Assembly (NCBI RefSeq): GCF_000263195.1
Contig: NC_018748.1
Coordinates: 496,001 to 560,000, forward strand
Direction of reading: 5' to 3'
DNA length: 64,000 nucleotides
From: Emticicia oligotrophica DSM 17448
GTDB taxonomy: Bacteria; Bacteroidota; Bacteroidia; Cytophagales; Spirosomataceae
Position numbers and translations under genes: made by a program. Below are positions 9,092 to 18,695 of this stretch, piece after piece (position 1 is the stretch's first letter; each line of letters starts with the position of its first letter). The notes beneath the pieces are model-generated. The model ran no database searches. It had not been told where the DNA came from and was given only the letters and a program-made list of their open reading frames with translations.

Positions 9092-12000
9092 TTACCAGTC
9101 ATTTATCTTTATGTCAACAAATGGCAAATCATACGGACTTTCTTCTAATTGTTTGAGTCGATAAAGTCTTTGTTCTTCTTCAAATTCTCTTTGGCGTTGA
9201 CGTTGGCGTTCTTCTTCTAAGGATTTCTGACGAGCCAATTCTTCAAGATATTGGAAATAAGCAGTTTGACGTTCTTCTTCAAGTCGTCGTTGCTCGGCCT
9301 CAAATGCTTGGCGTTGTTGTTCATCTTGAATTCTACGCTGTTCGGCTTCATAAGCTTCTTGTCTTTGTCGTTCTTCTTCCAACCTACGTTGTTCAGCTTC
9401 ATAAGCTTGGCGACTTCGCTCTTCTTCTTCTCGTTCTCTTTGTTTTCTTAATTCTTCATTTTTCAACCATTCTTCTTCTAATCGTTGTTGCTCTACATTG
9501 TAAGTGGTTGGTTGTGGTTCTATTATTTGTGGTAGTGGAAGTTGTTCTGGTTCCACTCCTCTTGCCTCCTTAACTTGTGGTTTAGCAATTTCTTCTTCAA
9601 TTACAGGTTGGGGCTGAGGCTTCGTTTCATCTAAATCATTATCAGTATCATTAGTTTGGACTGTAGCTTCATCGGCTTCATCATAAAAAGCACTTATTTT
9701 CTGTGCAATTTGAGCAAATACACTAAGATCTGCCTTTGCATTAGATGTCCCATTAATAATGGAATCACTTTGTTTTTCAGCTTCTGCCATTATTTCATCC
9801 GCAATTTTTCGAGCTTCAGCCATCACACCTTCTGCTTGACTTTCAGCTTTATCCATTATCTCTTTTGCCTTTATCTTAGCCTCTTCCATAATTTCTTTAC
9901 CCCTTTGTTTAGCAGCAGCCATTTCAGCATCGGATTGAGCTTTGATTCTATCCACAACCTCTTGCATTTTCTTGTGGTAGGCTCCATCTGCATCGTTGGC
10001 CAGCTTTCGATACTTTTCCTTAATTTCATTCCTTTTCTTTTTTAAAATCCGCCATTTTAATTCATTTCTTCGTTGAGCTTCAAGGTTACGTTTTAAGGCT
10101 ATAAGTTCATTATTTAGGCTTGTAATTTCATTTTCTCCATTGGTATTTAGAACAATTACTTTATTTTCTGCCTCTTCAACTGTTGCCTCCACCTTTAACA
10201 CTGCTTCATTTGTCACACCTATTACCTCAATTTTGGCGTTTTCAACAATATTATGAACTCTTAAGAGTGCCTCATCCACCACCTTGGTAGCAGTTCCAGT
10301 AGCAGTATTTACTATTTGTTTGACTTCTTCTTTCTTCTCTTGAGTTATGTTTGCATTTTCTGCTTTTTCCAAAATAGCCTTACCCCTATCATCAATCATT
10401 TCATTTATCTTTTCGGCTTCTTGTTTGGCAGTTTCTTCAATTTGTTTGCCTCGGTCTTCTGCATATTTATTTATTTCTTCTGCAACGACTTTTGCTTCTT
10501 CTTTTATTTCTTTCCCCGTTTCTTCGGCATTTTTAACTATTTCACTTATATCTTTTTTAAATTCTTCAACATTTTTGGTTGTTGTAAAGTAATATTCCTT
10601 TTGGGTATCAGCACCTGTGCCTTCATTGAATGGTTGCCAATTTCCTCCCTCTTCTTTTTGGAATTGCACATGAACTCTTACCGTGATTTTCTTTCCAGCT
10701 GGTAGAGCTGAGGTTGGTCGAAATACAATTTTTTTATCATTTTCTTTAATCCATGAACCACCAATCGTATTTCCACCTTCATCAGAAAGTGAATAATTGA
10801 TAATTTTCTGTCTGAAATTCCCATTCAATCCCTCAACATGCGTTGGCGTTTCGATATCATTGCTAAAAACAATATTTGGTTGGGTTTCTTTTGCCAACAA
10901 TTCCTGTCCCTCTGATGGGTAGAGGTTTTCAAAAACCTCCTCGTTTGAAACCCTAACATCGCTTCCTAATATCACACAATCATCCCCCACCGTGAAGCCC
11001 ACATTAAAATTGAATTTTTTAAACAAAACTTTAAAACTTACGGCCACCTCACCCGCCCCATAGGTAGGATTCGGTGCGGCACCTCCCAAAACAGCTCCTA
11101 AGCCAATATCAAGTACATCGAACCCAAAAGCCTTGCCTTTGAGCCAACCAATGGCGTAAACTTGTCCAGCTGCTCTCCAACTATTGATTCCAATGGGTTG
11201 ACCTTCACGGCCTTCACAATACGCACCGTTTCCATATTTCATCAACATCATATCAAGGCCTATTCGGGCACCAATGTTATAAGCTAAAATTGGGTTATTA
11301 GCATTATTAGGGAAAGTACCTTGCGATGAAACGGTTAAGGCTGCACCAAATGCAATACCTGTCCCCGAAGCGACTTGCCCACTGCTAATATTGGAAGACC
11401 GCTTATTGATTTCAGAAGGATATTTTACAAAAATATTTGGCTCGGGAGATGGTAATTCTGGCACCCCATGCCCCAACATGATATAGCCATCTATTTGTGG
11501 TAAGCTTGGTAATAGAATAATAATTCTATCGGCTATTGGTGGCTCGCCTAAATGCACAAACCACTTGGTTGGTGAAAAATAAAATGCTCCAACAAATTGA
11601 ACTGAAATAGAGGTTGTGGAAGCATTTACACCTAATTTTCCATAGTAACTTCGTTCATCGAAGTTTATTTTAAGCATAATACTTGCTCCGAAACCTTTGG
11701 GAGCATTTACATCAAATTTTTGAGTTTGCCCTTCGGGGGGTGTGTCACCATCTGTATTGTTAGCTATTCCACCCGGCTGCATCAAATCGCTATCACTACA
11801 TAGTTTTTGATACATAATCTGCCCTGCTTCGGGCGTAACTCTCCAGCCATCTCCAGCGACAATCACACTACCTAAAATACCAATTTTGCTTATACCGCCA
11901 CCATTATGGGTTACAATTTCTAAACCTGCTAAACCCGCCATTGAACCTCCCGTTGTAATGCCAATGGCAAAACGCCCACCCCAACCTATCGAAAAATTAG

Positions 12001-13996
12001 GAGCATAGACTACACCAGATAGTGACTTTGCCCCAGTTTTACCTGGCACAGGAGACATGTGTTTGTATAAACACCCCGCTAAAACATTGATAGAAAGTCC
12101 ATTCCCATTTCCACCAGATGACAATTCACCATCTACAAACCAATATCTTTTCTCTTTATTGCCAAATATGGCTACTGCTCTTGCCTCAATTTTAAGCCCC
12201 ACATCAAGGGTCATGCCCATTTCTCCATAAAAACCTCTACCATAAACTGGGTCGTTATTGAAGAAATCTATGATACCTTTAAATTGTCCAACCGATAAAT
12301 CTGCATTTACTTCTAATCTTTGTAGGGCAAACTTTTTATTTCTCCAAAAATGTCGGTTGTTTTCATTTACAAAAGCTCCTTGTATTACAAAACCACCAGT
12401 GGCCGATATTCCTACATCATCTAAGTTTACCCTAACCCCAAAATTTATATCTGCAACATTGTTTTGAATCAAAACTTTGGGAGCAATGATACTTATCGGA
12501 AAACCACCCAATTGATGCTCCTTATCCGACCCACCTCCAAAAAATCCAATAGATAGATAAGGTGATTTTGTTGATAAAAAGAGATTCTGAAAAGTAAATT
12601 CTTCTAGGCTAACTCCCTCATTCAAAGAAATAATATTCATTTTCCCATGCAACAAAGCAGTGGCAGAAAACTGCTCATTTTCAAGCATTAGACTAACCGT
12701 TGAGGCTGGTTCAAGATGAACTTTTGCTGCTTTGAAAACTTCAAAATCTAATTCTTCGGCTGCATTTACACTAAAGTTATAGTAATCACGAGTAGGGTCT
12801 ATGATGGCTTTGTATCCCAATAGTTTTTCTTCTGAGGAAATAGAAACCCTCATTTTTCCCATCAAACTCCCCGCTTTGACTTTACTTTTTACGAGAATGA
12901 TACTTGCACCGTCTATCGAATAATCCCAACCACTTAAATCCCCTTCTTTAATTGACATGATATTTTCGCCAAAAACCTCTCCCGAAACACCTATCTTATC
13001 AATCAGTAAATTATTTACCCCAATGCTTAATCTACTTTGTGTTGCTCGATTTTTGAAATGCTTAGGAAAACGTACCGTGACATTTCCAATAAATACGCCC
13101 CGCCAAAGTGCCCCAGTTTCTGCCGCCGTATAACCAGTTGGAAAAATACAATTAGGCGAATTCGCATGGTCACTGATATCAATCACTGCGTGGCTTACAT
13201 TGAAACCATAACCTTTCATGGATGGTATTTGGAATGGCTGCATCGAAATATCTATCAGCATATTATTCCAATCTTGAATATTTTCTAAAATAAATTTAGA
13301 GCTCACATTGCCGCCTTGTGGTTCTCCGCTCACCACATTATCTGGCACAATCAAAGACCTATCAAAAATGACATTTCCTTGTAATGAAAAACTTTCATAA
13401 CCATTACATCCAAATTTGATTGAGCCACCTGTGAGTTCTAATGAAATTTTGTCTAAATCAAAAAGCTCAAAGGTATTCTTCCCCCCAAGTACTAACCTTA
13501 AAGTGCCTTCTTTAATACCTCCTTGCCCCGTGAAACCGATTTGTTCTCCAGCAAAACAAATATTATTGCCTTCGGGCGTGGTAATCATCGCAACAATCGT
13601 AAGTGTATTTCCTGCTGGTGTAAATACTAAATTATCTAAGGCAATAGCATAGGTTGTTCCAGCTATTTCTTTTTCAATAACAATAGGTAAACTACTTATA
13701 TATTGCAGACTCAGTAAATCATATACTTTCTTACCTGCATTTTTGGCTTTTGTAATACGCTCTTTTACTTCTTCAGGCGTGATAGAAGCACTGTTCTGTT
13801 GGCTCTGTTTTTCTTTAACAAAATAATTTTCACCATCATGTTGTGGCATTATTTGCTCGCCAGAAGGCAGAATAATTGGCTTCAGATTCAAGATCTTGCA
13901 TTCTTCCTCAGTATAGTATTTTTTTGCGGGTTCATTGGCAAAACTAACTGTACTAAACAGGGCAAAACAGTATATTTTTAGAAATAATAACCTCAT
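9092..13996 (-). CDS. Giant exported protein with Ig-like domain and long coiled coil
   Basis: This 1634-residue protein begins with a signal peptide (residues ~1-20, ending SFANEP). Residues ~20-1015 are beta-rich, Gly-rich and unassigned. Residues ~1020-1135 look like a bacterial Ig (SbsA/Big_5 type) domain: YPSEGQELL, then KKIVFRPTSALPAGKKITVRV and a final YYFTTTK strand. From ~1140 to ~1435 runs an almost continuous amphipathic helix rich in Glu, Lys and Ala (GKQIEETAKQEAEKINEMID), predicted to form a long coiled-coil rod. A Pro-rich hinge (~1465-1490) and a Gln/Glu/Arg repeat segment (~1500-1620) follow, with a short hydrophobic end (PYDLPFVDIKINDW). It is 5 bp after the barrel-like gene, so co-transcription is almost certain. 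I know no named family; a rod or anchor of a surface apparatus is an inference. Confidence 0.8.
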   Translation of the reverse strand: MRLLFLKIYCFALFSTVSFANEPAKKYYTEEECKILNLKPIILPSGEQIMPQHDGENYFVKEKQSQQNSASITPEEVKERITKAKNAGKKVYDLLSLQYISSLPIVIEKEIAGTTYAIALDNLVFTPAGNTLTIVAMITTPEGNNICFAGEQIGFTGQGGIKEGTLRLVLGGKNTFELFDLDKISLELTGGSIKFGCNGYESFSLQGNVIFDRSLIVPDNVVSGEPQGGNVSSKFILENIQDWNNMLIDISMQPFQIPSMKGYGFNVSHAVIDISDHANSPNCIFPTGYTAAETGALWRGVFIGNVTVRFPKHFKNRATQSRLSIGVNNLLIDKIGVSGEVFGENIMSIKEGDLSGWDYSIDGASIILVKSKVKAGSLMGKMRVSISSEEKLLGYKAIIDPTRDYYNFSVNAAEELDFEVFKAAKVHLEPASTVSLMLENEQFSATALLHGKMNIISLNEGVSLEEFTFQNLFLSTKSPYLSIGFFGGGSDKEHQLGGFPISIIAPKVLIQNNVADINFGVRVNLDDVGISATGGFVIQGAFVNENNRHFWRNKKFALQRLEVNADLSVGQFKGIIDFFNNDPVYGRGFYGEMGMTLDVGLKIEARAVAIFGNKEKRYWFVDGELSSGGNGNGLSINVLAGCLYKHMSPVPGKTGAKSLSGVVYAPNFSIGWGGRFAIGITTGGSMAGLAGLEIVTHNGGGISKIGILGSVIVAGDGWRVTPEAGQIMYQKLCSDSDLMQPGGIANNTDGDTPPEGQTQKFDVNAPKGFGASIMLKINFDERSYYGKLGVNASTTSISVQFVGAFYFSPTKWFVHLGEPPIADRIIILLPSLPQIDGYIMLGHGVPELPSPEPNIFVKYPSEINKRSSNISSGQVASGTGIAFGAALTVSSQGTFPNNANNPILAYNIGARIGLDMMLMKYGNGAYCEGREGQPIGINSWRAAGQVYAIGWLKGKAFGFDVLDIGLGAVLGGAAPNPTYGAGEVAVSFKVLFKKFNFNVGFTVGDDCVILGSDVRVSNEEVFENLYPSEGQELLAKETQPNIVFSNDIETPTHVEGLNGNFRQKIINYSLSDEGGNTIGGSWIKENDKKIVFRPTSALPAGKKITVRVHVQFQKEEGGNWQPFNEGTGADTQKEYYFTTTKNVEEFKKDISEIVKNAEETGKEIKEEAKVVAEEINKYAEDRGKQIEETAKQEAEKINEMIDDRGKAILEKAENANITQEKKEEVKQIVNTATGTATKVVDEALLRVHNIVENAKIEVIGVTNEAVLKVEATVEEAENKVIVLNTNGENEITSLNNELIALKRNLEAQRRNELKWRILKKKRNEIKEKYRKLANDADGAYHKKMQEVVDRIKAQSDAEMAAAKQRGKEIMEEAKIKAKEIMDKAESQAEGVMAEARKIADEIMAEAEKQSDSIINGTSNAKADLSVFAQIAQKISAFYDEADEATVQTNDTDNDLDETKPQPQPVIEEEIAKPQVKEARGVEPEQLPLPQIIEPQPTTYNVEQQRLEEEWLKNEELRKQREREEEERSRQAYEAEQRRLEEERQRQEAYEAEQRRIQDEQQRQAFEAEQRRLEEERQTAYFQYLEELARQKSLEEERQRQRQREFEEEQRLYRLKQLEESPYDLPFVDIKINDW
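9255..9405 (-). repeat. In-gene tandem repeat coding EAEQRR(L/I) units
   Basis: About three imperfect units of 45-51 bp encode YEAEQRRLEEERQRQEA, YEAEQRRIQDEQQRQA and FEAEQRRLEEERQTA. The repeated reverse-strand start words fall at 9294, 9342 and 9393. Confidence 0.7.
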
Positions 13997-14001
13997 GATT
14001 T

Positions 14002-15801
14002 TTATTTTTTAGACTTAATAACAATTGGCTCAAACTGGTAAGAATAGCCTAAGTTTAGTGTGATTTCAGTGATATTTTTATAGGAATTATTGGTGTCAGA
14101 AACTTTTAGTAATAGGGTTGAAAAATTAAATTTATGTACCTTTTTGATGGATGTTTGCAGTCCGATTCGCCCCAGATAGATACTTTTTGAACTTTGATTC
14201 TTATTTTCAAAAATTGTATTATTCGAATGTGTGTATGACAACATACTTGAAAATTGAACTTTATTTTTAGCTAAATTTCGATTGTATGTCATTACTGGCC
14301 CAATCATCAAATCTTTAGAGACATCGGTCTGATTCTGAATGAAGTTTAATCCTAAGCTGTAGGATATTTTTTTGGGTTCGATAGATAAGCCGTAGTTCAG
14401 ATTTACATTATTAAGTACATTAATGGTTTTGAAACTTCCTTGTTGGTCATTGCCTGATTGATGGATCGCATTAATGGTAATAGCCTGTTTTTTATCAGTT
14501 TCGGTGGACATTTGATACATTAAAACACCCGATATATTATTATTTATCTGCCGATAATTGAGTGTATCTAATTGCTGATAAGGCTCCAAGACAGTTAAGT
14601 ATTGAAAGTTATTTTGGAAATTAGAAAAATTGGAAAAGGTTGAATAATTAAGGCTCAAATTGAGCTTTTCGTAGGGTGTAAAATTTGAATCAAAGCCCCA
14701 AACATATCTTCTCAATGCCTGTGGATTTGAATGATCTAAATTACTGAGTTGATAACCCAAATCAGTACTCAATGCCCATTTCCCATCAAAAAACTGATTA
14801 TTTGTTTTAAGCTTATAGGTTTCTAAGTCTGCATTAATAAAATATGCTCCAAAAGTTCTATACTTGGGGTCAACACGGCTATATTCAAAAGCAAAATCTG
14901 AATTTTGATATTTATACTTAATAGAAGTATTTATAGCTTGTTTATTTACATTACTCCGCTTACCAATGGTTTGTCCCAATTTAGAGAAAAAAGAATAAGT
15001 TTTATCTTCAGAAAAAATCTTACTTCGAGCAATTTCTGCATTTATAAATAATTTTTGAAAGAAGACCTTTTGGAAGTTTATAGCAATAGCCAAGTTTGAT
15101 TCTGGAAAAATGTTGTAGGAATCTAAACGATTGACTAATGAATTAACCTTATCAGACGCTTGGAAATAAATAAGCTCAATGAAGTCTTGTTTTTGTTTGT
15201 ACCCTACTTTTCCACCGAAGCCCATTCGTTTGTAGGCGGGGCGGTTCTGTGGACTAATAAAACTTGAATCAATAGGTATGGCTTTGAGTAGTCTTCCATA
15301 CATAAAACTTCCGTAGATTGGAGAATGGTTAGAACGATATTCATACCCCAATCCATGAAATCGAAAACCTGCCAAAGTATTTTGCGAGAAACTTAATGCT
15401 GAAGTGCCTAAATGTATTGTTGAGCCCTTGTATTTTGGCTTAAATGATAAACGATTGAATGGCTGAGTTTTCGGAAAACCTCCCGCAAATGGAGAATTGA
15501 AATTACTTTTTTGATTGGTAAAACTAAAAGAAATAGGAATATTTATTCGGTTTAATAATGTAGCGTTAAAATTACCAGTGTACATATAAACAAAGGGAGT
15601 TCGCCTATCATACCCTTCAATAGCTTGGTAATAAGTATGATTCACCGACAATGCACCTGTCAATTTAACTCCTTCATCAAAAATACTTTTTAGCCTAAAG
15701 TCTTTGAGTTTTTCAAGGTCTTGTGCAATTGTAGGTGTAAATACTAAAGCCCAACCACAGAGCACTACGTAAGAGATAAGTTTTTTCATTAAATTATTCA
15801 C
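14002..15801 (-). CDS. Outer-membrane beta-barrel-like protein
   Basis: This 599-residue protein has a signal peptide (YVVLCGWALVFTPTIAQ) followed by many alternating amphipathic strands with aromatic girdle residues, for example INIPISFSFTNQKSNF, GFGGKVGYKQKQDFIELIYF and WALSTDLGYQLSNLD. It ends in a strand pattern typical of outer-membrane barrels (EITLNLGYSYQFEPIVI) plus a short basic tail. There is no TonB box and no plug domain. It is the first gene of the minus-strand operon with the giant coiled-coil, Fn3 and GH19 proteins, so it may be the outer-membrane anchor or conduit of that apparatus. The barrel assignment rests on pattern, not on a named family. Confidence 0.72.
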   Translation of the reverse strand: MNNLMKKLISYVVLCGWALVFTPTIAQDLEKLKDFRLKSIFDEGVKLTGALSVNHTYYQAIEGYDRRTPFVYMYTGNFNATLLNRINIPISFSFTNQKSNFNSPFAGGFPKTQPFNRLSFKPKYKGSTIHLGTSALSFSQNTLAGFRFHGLGYEYRSNHSPIYGSFMYGRLLKAIPIDSSFISPQNRPAYKRMGFGGKVGYKQKQDFIELIYFQASDKVNSLVNRLDSYNIFPESNLAIAINFQKVFFQKLFINAEIARSKIFSEDKTYSFFSKLGQTIGKRSNVNKQAINTSIKYKYQNSDFAFEYSRVDPKYRTFGAYFINADLETYKLKTNNQFFDGKWALSTDLGYQLSNLDHSNPQALRRYVWGFDSNFTPYEKLNLSLNYSTFSNFSNFQNNFQYLTVLEPYQQLDTLNYRQINNNISGVLMYQMSTETDKKQAITINAIHQSGNDQQGSFKTINVLNNVNLNYGLSIEPKKISYSLGLNFIQNQTDVSKDLMIGPVMTYNRNLAKNKVQFSSMLSYTHSNNTIFENKNQSSKSIYLGRIGLQTSIKKVHKFNFSTLLLKVSDTNNSYKNITEITLNLGYSYQFEPIVIKSKK

Positions 15802-16129
15802 CTCGCTTACTTGAATTTAATAGTTATTAACTTTTCCTTTCAATTCAAATTAGTATTACGCTGAATAGTTAAAGTTTGCTTAATGTTAATAAAATCGTAT
15901 CAATTAAATTAGTTAACAATTGTACTCCAATTTAAAAACTTATACTAACGCTTATATATAAACGTATTCGCAATTTTATTTTAAATTCTATTCAAACCGT
16001 ATCTATTGAAACAAAATTCTATATCAGACTAAAATATTCTGTATTTTACTCATGTCAACACTTTACAATCAAACCACTCAGAAAATGATGGTTTGATTGT
16101 AAAAGTGAAAAACCTAGTTGATAAATCCG
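15802..16129. other. Intergenic region upstream of the barrel operon
   Basis: This gap of 328 bp is very AT-rich and contains no plausible gene. The promoter of the barrel/coiled-coil/GH19 operon should lie here, but I found no clear minus-strand TAnnTTTG element. The only firm feature is the hairpin at 16065-16100. Confidence 0.6.
16065..16100 (-). terminator. Hairpin downstream of beta-helix lipoprotein
   Basis: ACAATCAAACCA pairs perfectly with TGGTTTGATTGT across a 12-nt loop, 30 bp beyond the stop codon at 16130. The T-tract is weak. Confidence 0.55.
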
Positions 16130-17658
16130 CTATTTGTTTTGTTTTGCGAATTGTTTGTTTTTGTATTCGATAAATTGTTGGTATATTTTTTTCTTTGCAA
16201 GAATATTCATTCTCAATTGAGCTGATTTATACTTATTTGAAAAACCACATCCAATATTTTGATTGCTTATTTGGGCAGGCGAACTATTTGTGAAAACATT
16301 GTTGAATTTTGCAAATGCAGGAGAGCTACTACTTACACCAAAACAATTTGTGAATATAACTGTGTTATCAGTATATTTACCATTGTCATACACAAAGGCA
16401 TTGTAATAAAAGCTTTGAGATTTATTGACGAAATTTGAATTAGTAATTGATAAGTTTAAACCACTGGAATAGAGGGTTATATCATCCCCTTCTTCAGATA
16501 TAAACTCTATATCTTTCAAATTGAGTTTCTTTATATCAGAGGTTATAATTGCATCAAATATCAAGTTTCTAAATGTAAGATTGTAGAGCGTAGTTTCATA
16601 TTTTGATGCAAGAAACTCTATACCAGTAGCGGCATTTTCAAACAAAATATGATGAATGATTGGAGCTTTTGAGGGCTTTATAAGAAGTCCTGAAGAATAA
16701 AAAGAAATTGGAGTTCCTGCATCTCTTAAATAACAGTATGAGATTTCAATATCTCCATTGGCAACAATTCCATTCCAATCATCATATTCTGGACTTTTAT
16801 TCTCAGATTTCATTTCAATGATATTAGCCGCATCGCCATTCATGATTAGCTTTCCATTAATAACTAGCTCAACCCCTTGAATTGTACTCTTAACTTTTAT
16901 TTTTGTTCCTGGTTTAATTGTTAATACAAACTCTTTAGGAACAGACACAGTACCATTCAAATTAATTTCACCACTCCATGTTTCATTTTTGCTCAAAATG
17001 TGGCTTTCAATGTTTCCAGAAATAGAATCATCATAAATAAATTTCACAGGAATAGTAGTCTGCTTACCAGGTATTCCATTTACTTTCGGTATGATAGTAA
17101 TATTTCCTGAATAATTTCCATTGATAAGGCTTTTGGTATCAATATTTACCTTCACAGAATCTGTGCCACTTAGGGTACCTACACTTTTATCAACGGATAG
17201 CCAAGGTTGGTCAACAGTTACCTCATAATTTAGATTTTCAACACCAACTTTTGTCATCTTCAAAAAAACTGATTTGCCAGCTCTAATTGTTTGCAAATCA
17301 AGATTTGTAATACCAAATTCTATTGTTGTTGTTTTAAAGGTTCCTTTTACAGTAACATTTATCACTGGAGATACAACTCCATTAATTGTGGGAGTAATAC
17401 TTAAAACTGCGGTATTTTCTCCATCCTGTATATCAACAGCATTGATAATTGTACTTAAACTTATAAAATCTGTTCCTGTGATAACTCCTGAATTTTTTGA
17501 TAGTTTTAGCCAATTTTTATTACTACTGATCGTATAAGAAATACTACCTTCACCACTCTGAACAAGCATAAATGAAGAGGAAGAAGTAGTAGTTATTGAT
17601 CCTAAATCAATCGTCGAATTTGAGACTGTTAATGTTGGTGGAGCTACTTCCTTTTGTT

Positions 17659-18581
17659 GAGGTTGTTTAGTATTATAAAAAGATTCCCAAAATAGGTTGA
17701 ATTTTGTGGTGCGAATCATCAAAAAGACCTACAGTGGAAATCTTGAGTAAAAATACGATTGAACAATATATATTACCAAATTTAAGTATTGGTTTACGTG
17801 GAAAAGAGTGTGAAATAGAACAGTTGACAGCTATTGTTTCAGCAATTTTATATCGTTTGAAAACAGGTTGTCAATGGCGTCAACTGCCAGTAAAGCAATT
17901 TTTTAATAATAAGGTTTTAACATGGCAAGGAGTCTATTATCACTTTAATGAATGGGTCAAGGACGGCTCTTGGACAAAAGTTTGGATAAATATTTTAGCA
18001 TCAAACTATTCATATTTAGACTTATCTTGTATCCAACTTGATGGTAGTCATACACTTGCCAAACGTGGAGGTGAAGCTGTTGGGTATCAAGGTCGAAAAG
18101 CATCAAAAACAACTAATTTGCTCTTTTTAGCTGATAATCAGGGACAAATGTTGGCATGTGCCAGCCCACAAGAAGGAAAACACAACGACCTTTATAATAT
18201 TCAGGAACTCTTTGAAGAACTGTGTCAAATGCTCATAAAAGCAGGAATTAATCTCAGAGGCCTTTTTCTAAATGCTGATGCTGGATTCGATAGCAAAGAA
18301 TTTCGTCAAATTTGTAAAAATAAAGAAATTGAAGCCAATATTGATGTTAATTCTCGAAATAACAAAATAGAAAATCAATCTACTGAATATCAGCATTTTG
18401 ATGAAGAGTTATACAAACGACGAGTACTCATTGAGCACGCTAATGCTTGGATGGATAGTTTCAAAGCATTACTTGTCAGGTTTGAAACGAAAGCAATTAA
18501 CTGGGTGGCTTTAAATTTATTGGCATTCTCAGTTCGTTTTTTACGAAAAATTAAATATAAAAGTTAATCCTAAACAAGTTC
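17659..18581 (+). mobile_element. IS5-family insertion sequence, copy 1
   Basis: This 923-bp element has imperfect terminal inverted repeats (GAGGTTGTTTAGTATTA against GAACTTGTTTAGGATTA read from the right end, 14 of 17 matching). It is flanked by a 3-bp direct repeat GTT (17656-17658 and 18582-18584). It appears identical to the copy at 24920-25842. Boundaries were set by where the two copies diverge. Confidence 0.93.
17704..18567 (+). CDS. IS5-family transposase (copy 1)
   Basis: The open frame of 287 codons begins at TTG 17704. GTG 17734 or TTG 17743 (MSKNTIEQYILPNL) are more likely starts, and no ATG is available. The N-terminal part has the DUF4096-type helix-turn-helix region with YRLKTGCQWRQLP. 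The RNase H-like DDE core follows: D113 in QLDGSH, D192 in LNADAGFDS and E244 in RRVLIEHANAWMDSFKALL, numbered from the TTG. It catalyses cut-and-paste movement of its own element. All catalytic residues are present and there is no frameshift, so it looks active. Confidence 0.92.
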   Translation: MWCESSKRPTVEILSKNTIEQYILPNLSIGLRGKECEIEQLTAIVSAILYRLKTGCQWRQLPVKQFFNNKVLTWQGVYYHFNEWVKDGSWTKVWINILASNYSYLDLSCIQLDGSHTLAKRGGEAVGYQGRKASKTTNLLFLADNQGQMLACASPQEGKHNDLYNIQELFEELCQMLIKAGINLRGLFLNADAGFDSKEFRQICKNKEIEANIDVNSRNNKIENQSTEYQHFDEELYKRRVLIEHANAWMDSFKALLVRFETKAINWVALNLLAFSVRFLRKIKYKS

Positions 18582-18695
18582 GTTTACAACTCATTGCAAT
18601 TAAAAGAAAATAAATGAAAAGAATTAATTGTTTTTGCATTGTGTATGGTTAAATTAAAATTATTCTATGAATGTTTGATTTTATATATTAATCTT

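Larger units (their letters stand above)
16130..18639 (-). pseudogene. BACON-like/beta-helix lipoprotein gene interrupted by IS
   Basis: The body (16130-17655) encodes two BACON-like Ig domains (ISYTISSNKNWLKLSKNSG; LNYEVTVDQPWLSVDKSVG) followed by a parallel beta-helix-like region (about residues 235-480). In the present sequence the open frame runs into the IS at 17659-17722 and borrows ~22 codons (MMIRTTKFNLFWESF...). The true start lies beyond the IS at 18639. Joining 18639-18582 to 17655-16130, counting the GTT duplication once, gives one 527-codon frame beginning MQKQLILFIYFLLIAMSCKQ, a signal peptide with a lipobox (IAMSC). The insertion therefore falls two codons after the lipid-anchored cysteine and removes the export signal. 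The intact protein would be a surface or periplasmic lipoprotein, possibly sugar-binding. It ends 30 bp before a hairpin. Confidence 0.88.

Noticed and set aside
9255-9405. CRISPR-like repeat array
   Set aside because: The repeats are contiguous, in frame and code for EAEQRR units; there are no spacers.
9251-10705. Several plus-strand open frames opposite the giant coiled-coil gene
   Set aside because: They are antisense shadows of Glu/Lys codons (Phe/Leu/Ser-rich translations with no domain) over a well-supported minus-strand gene.
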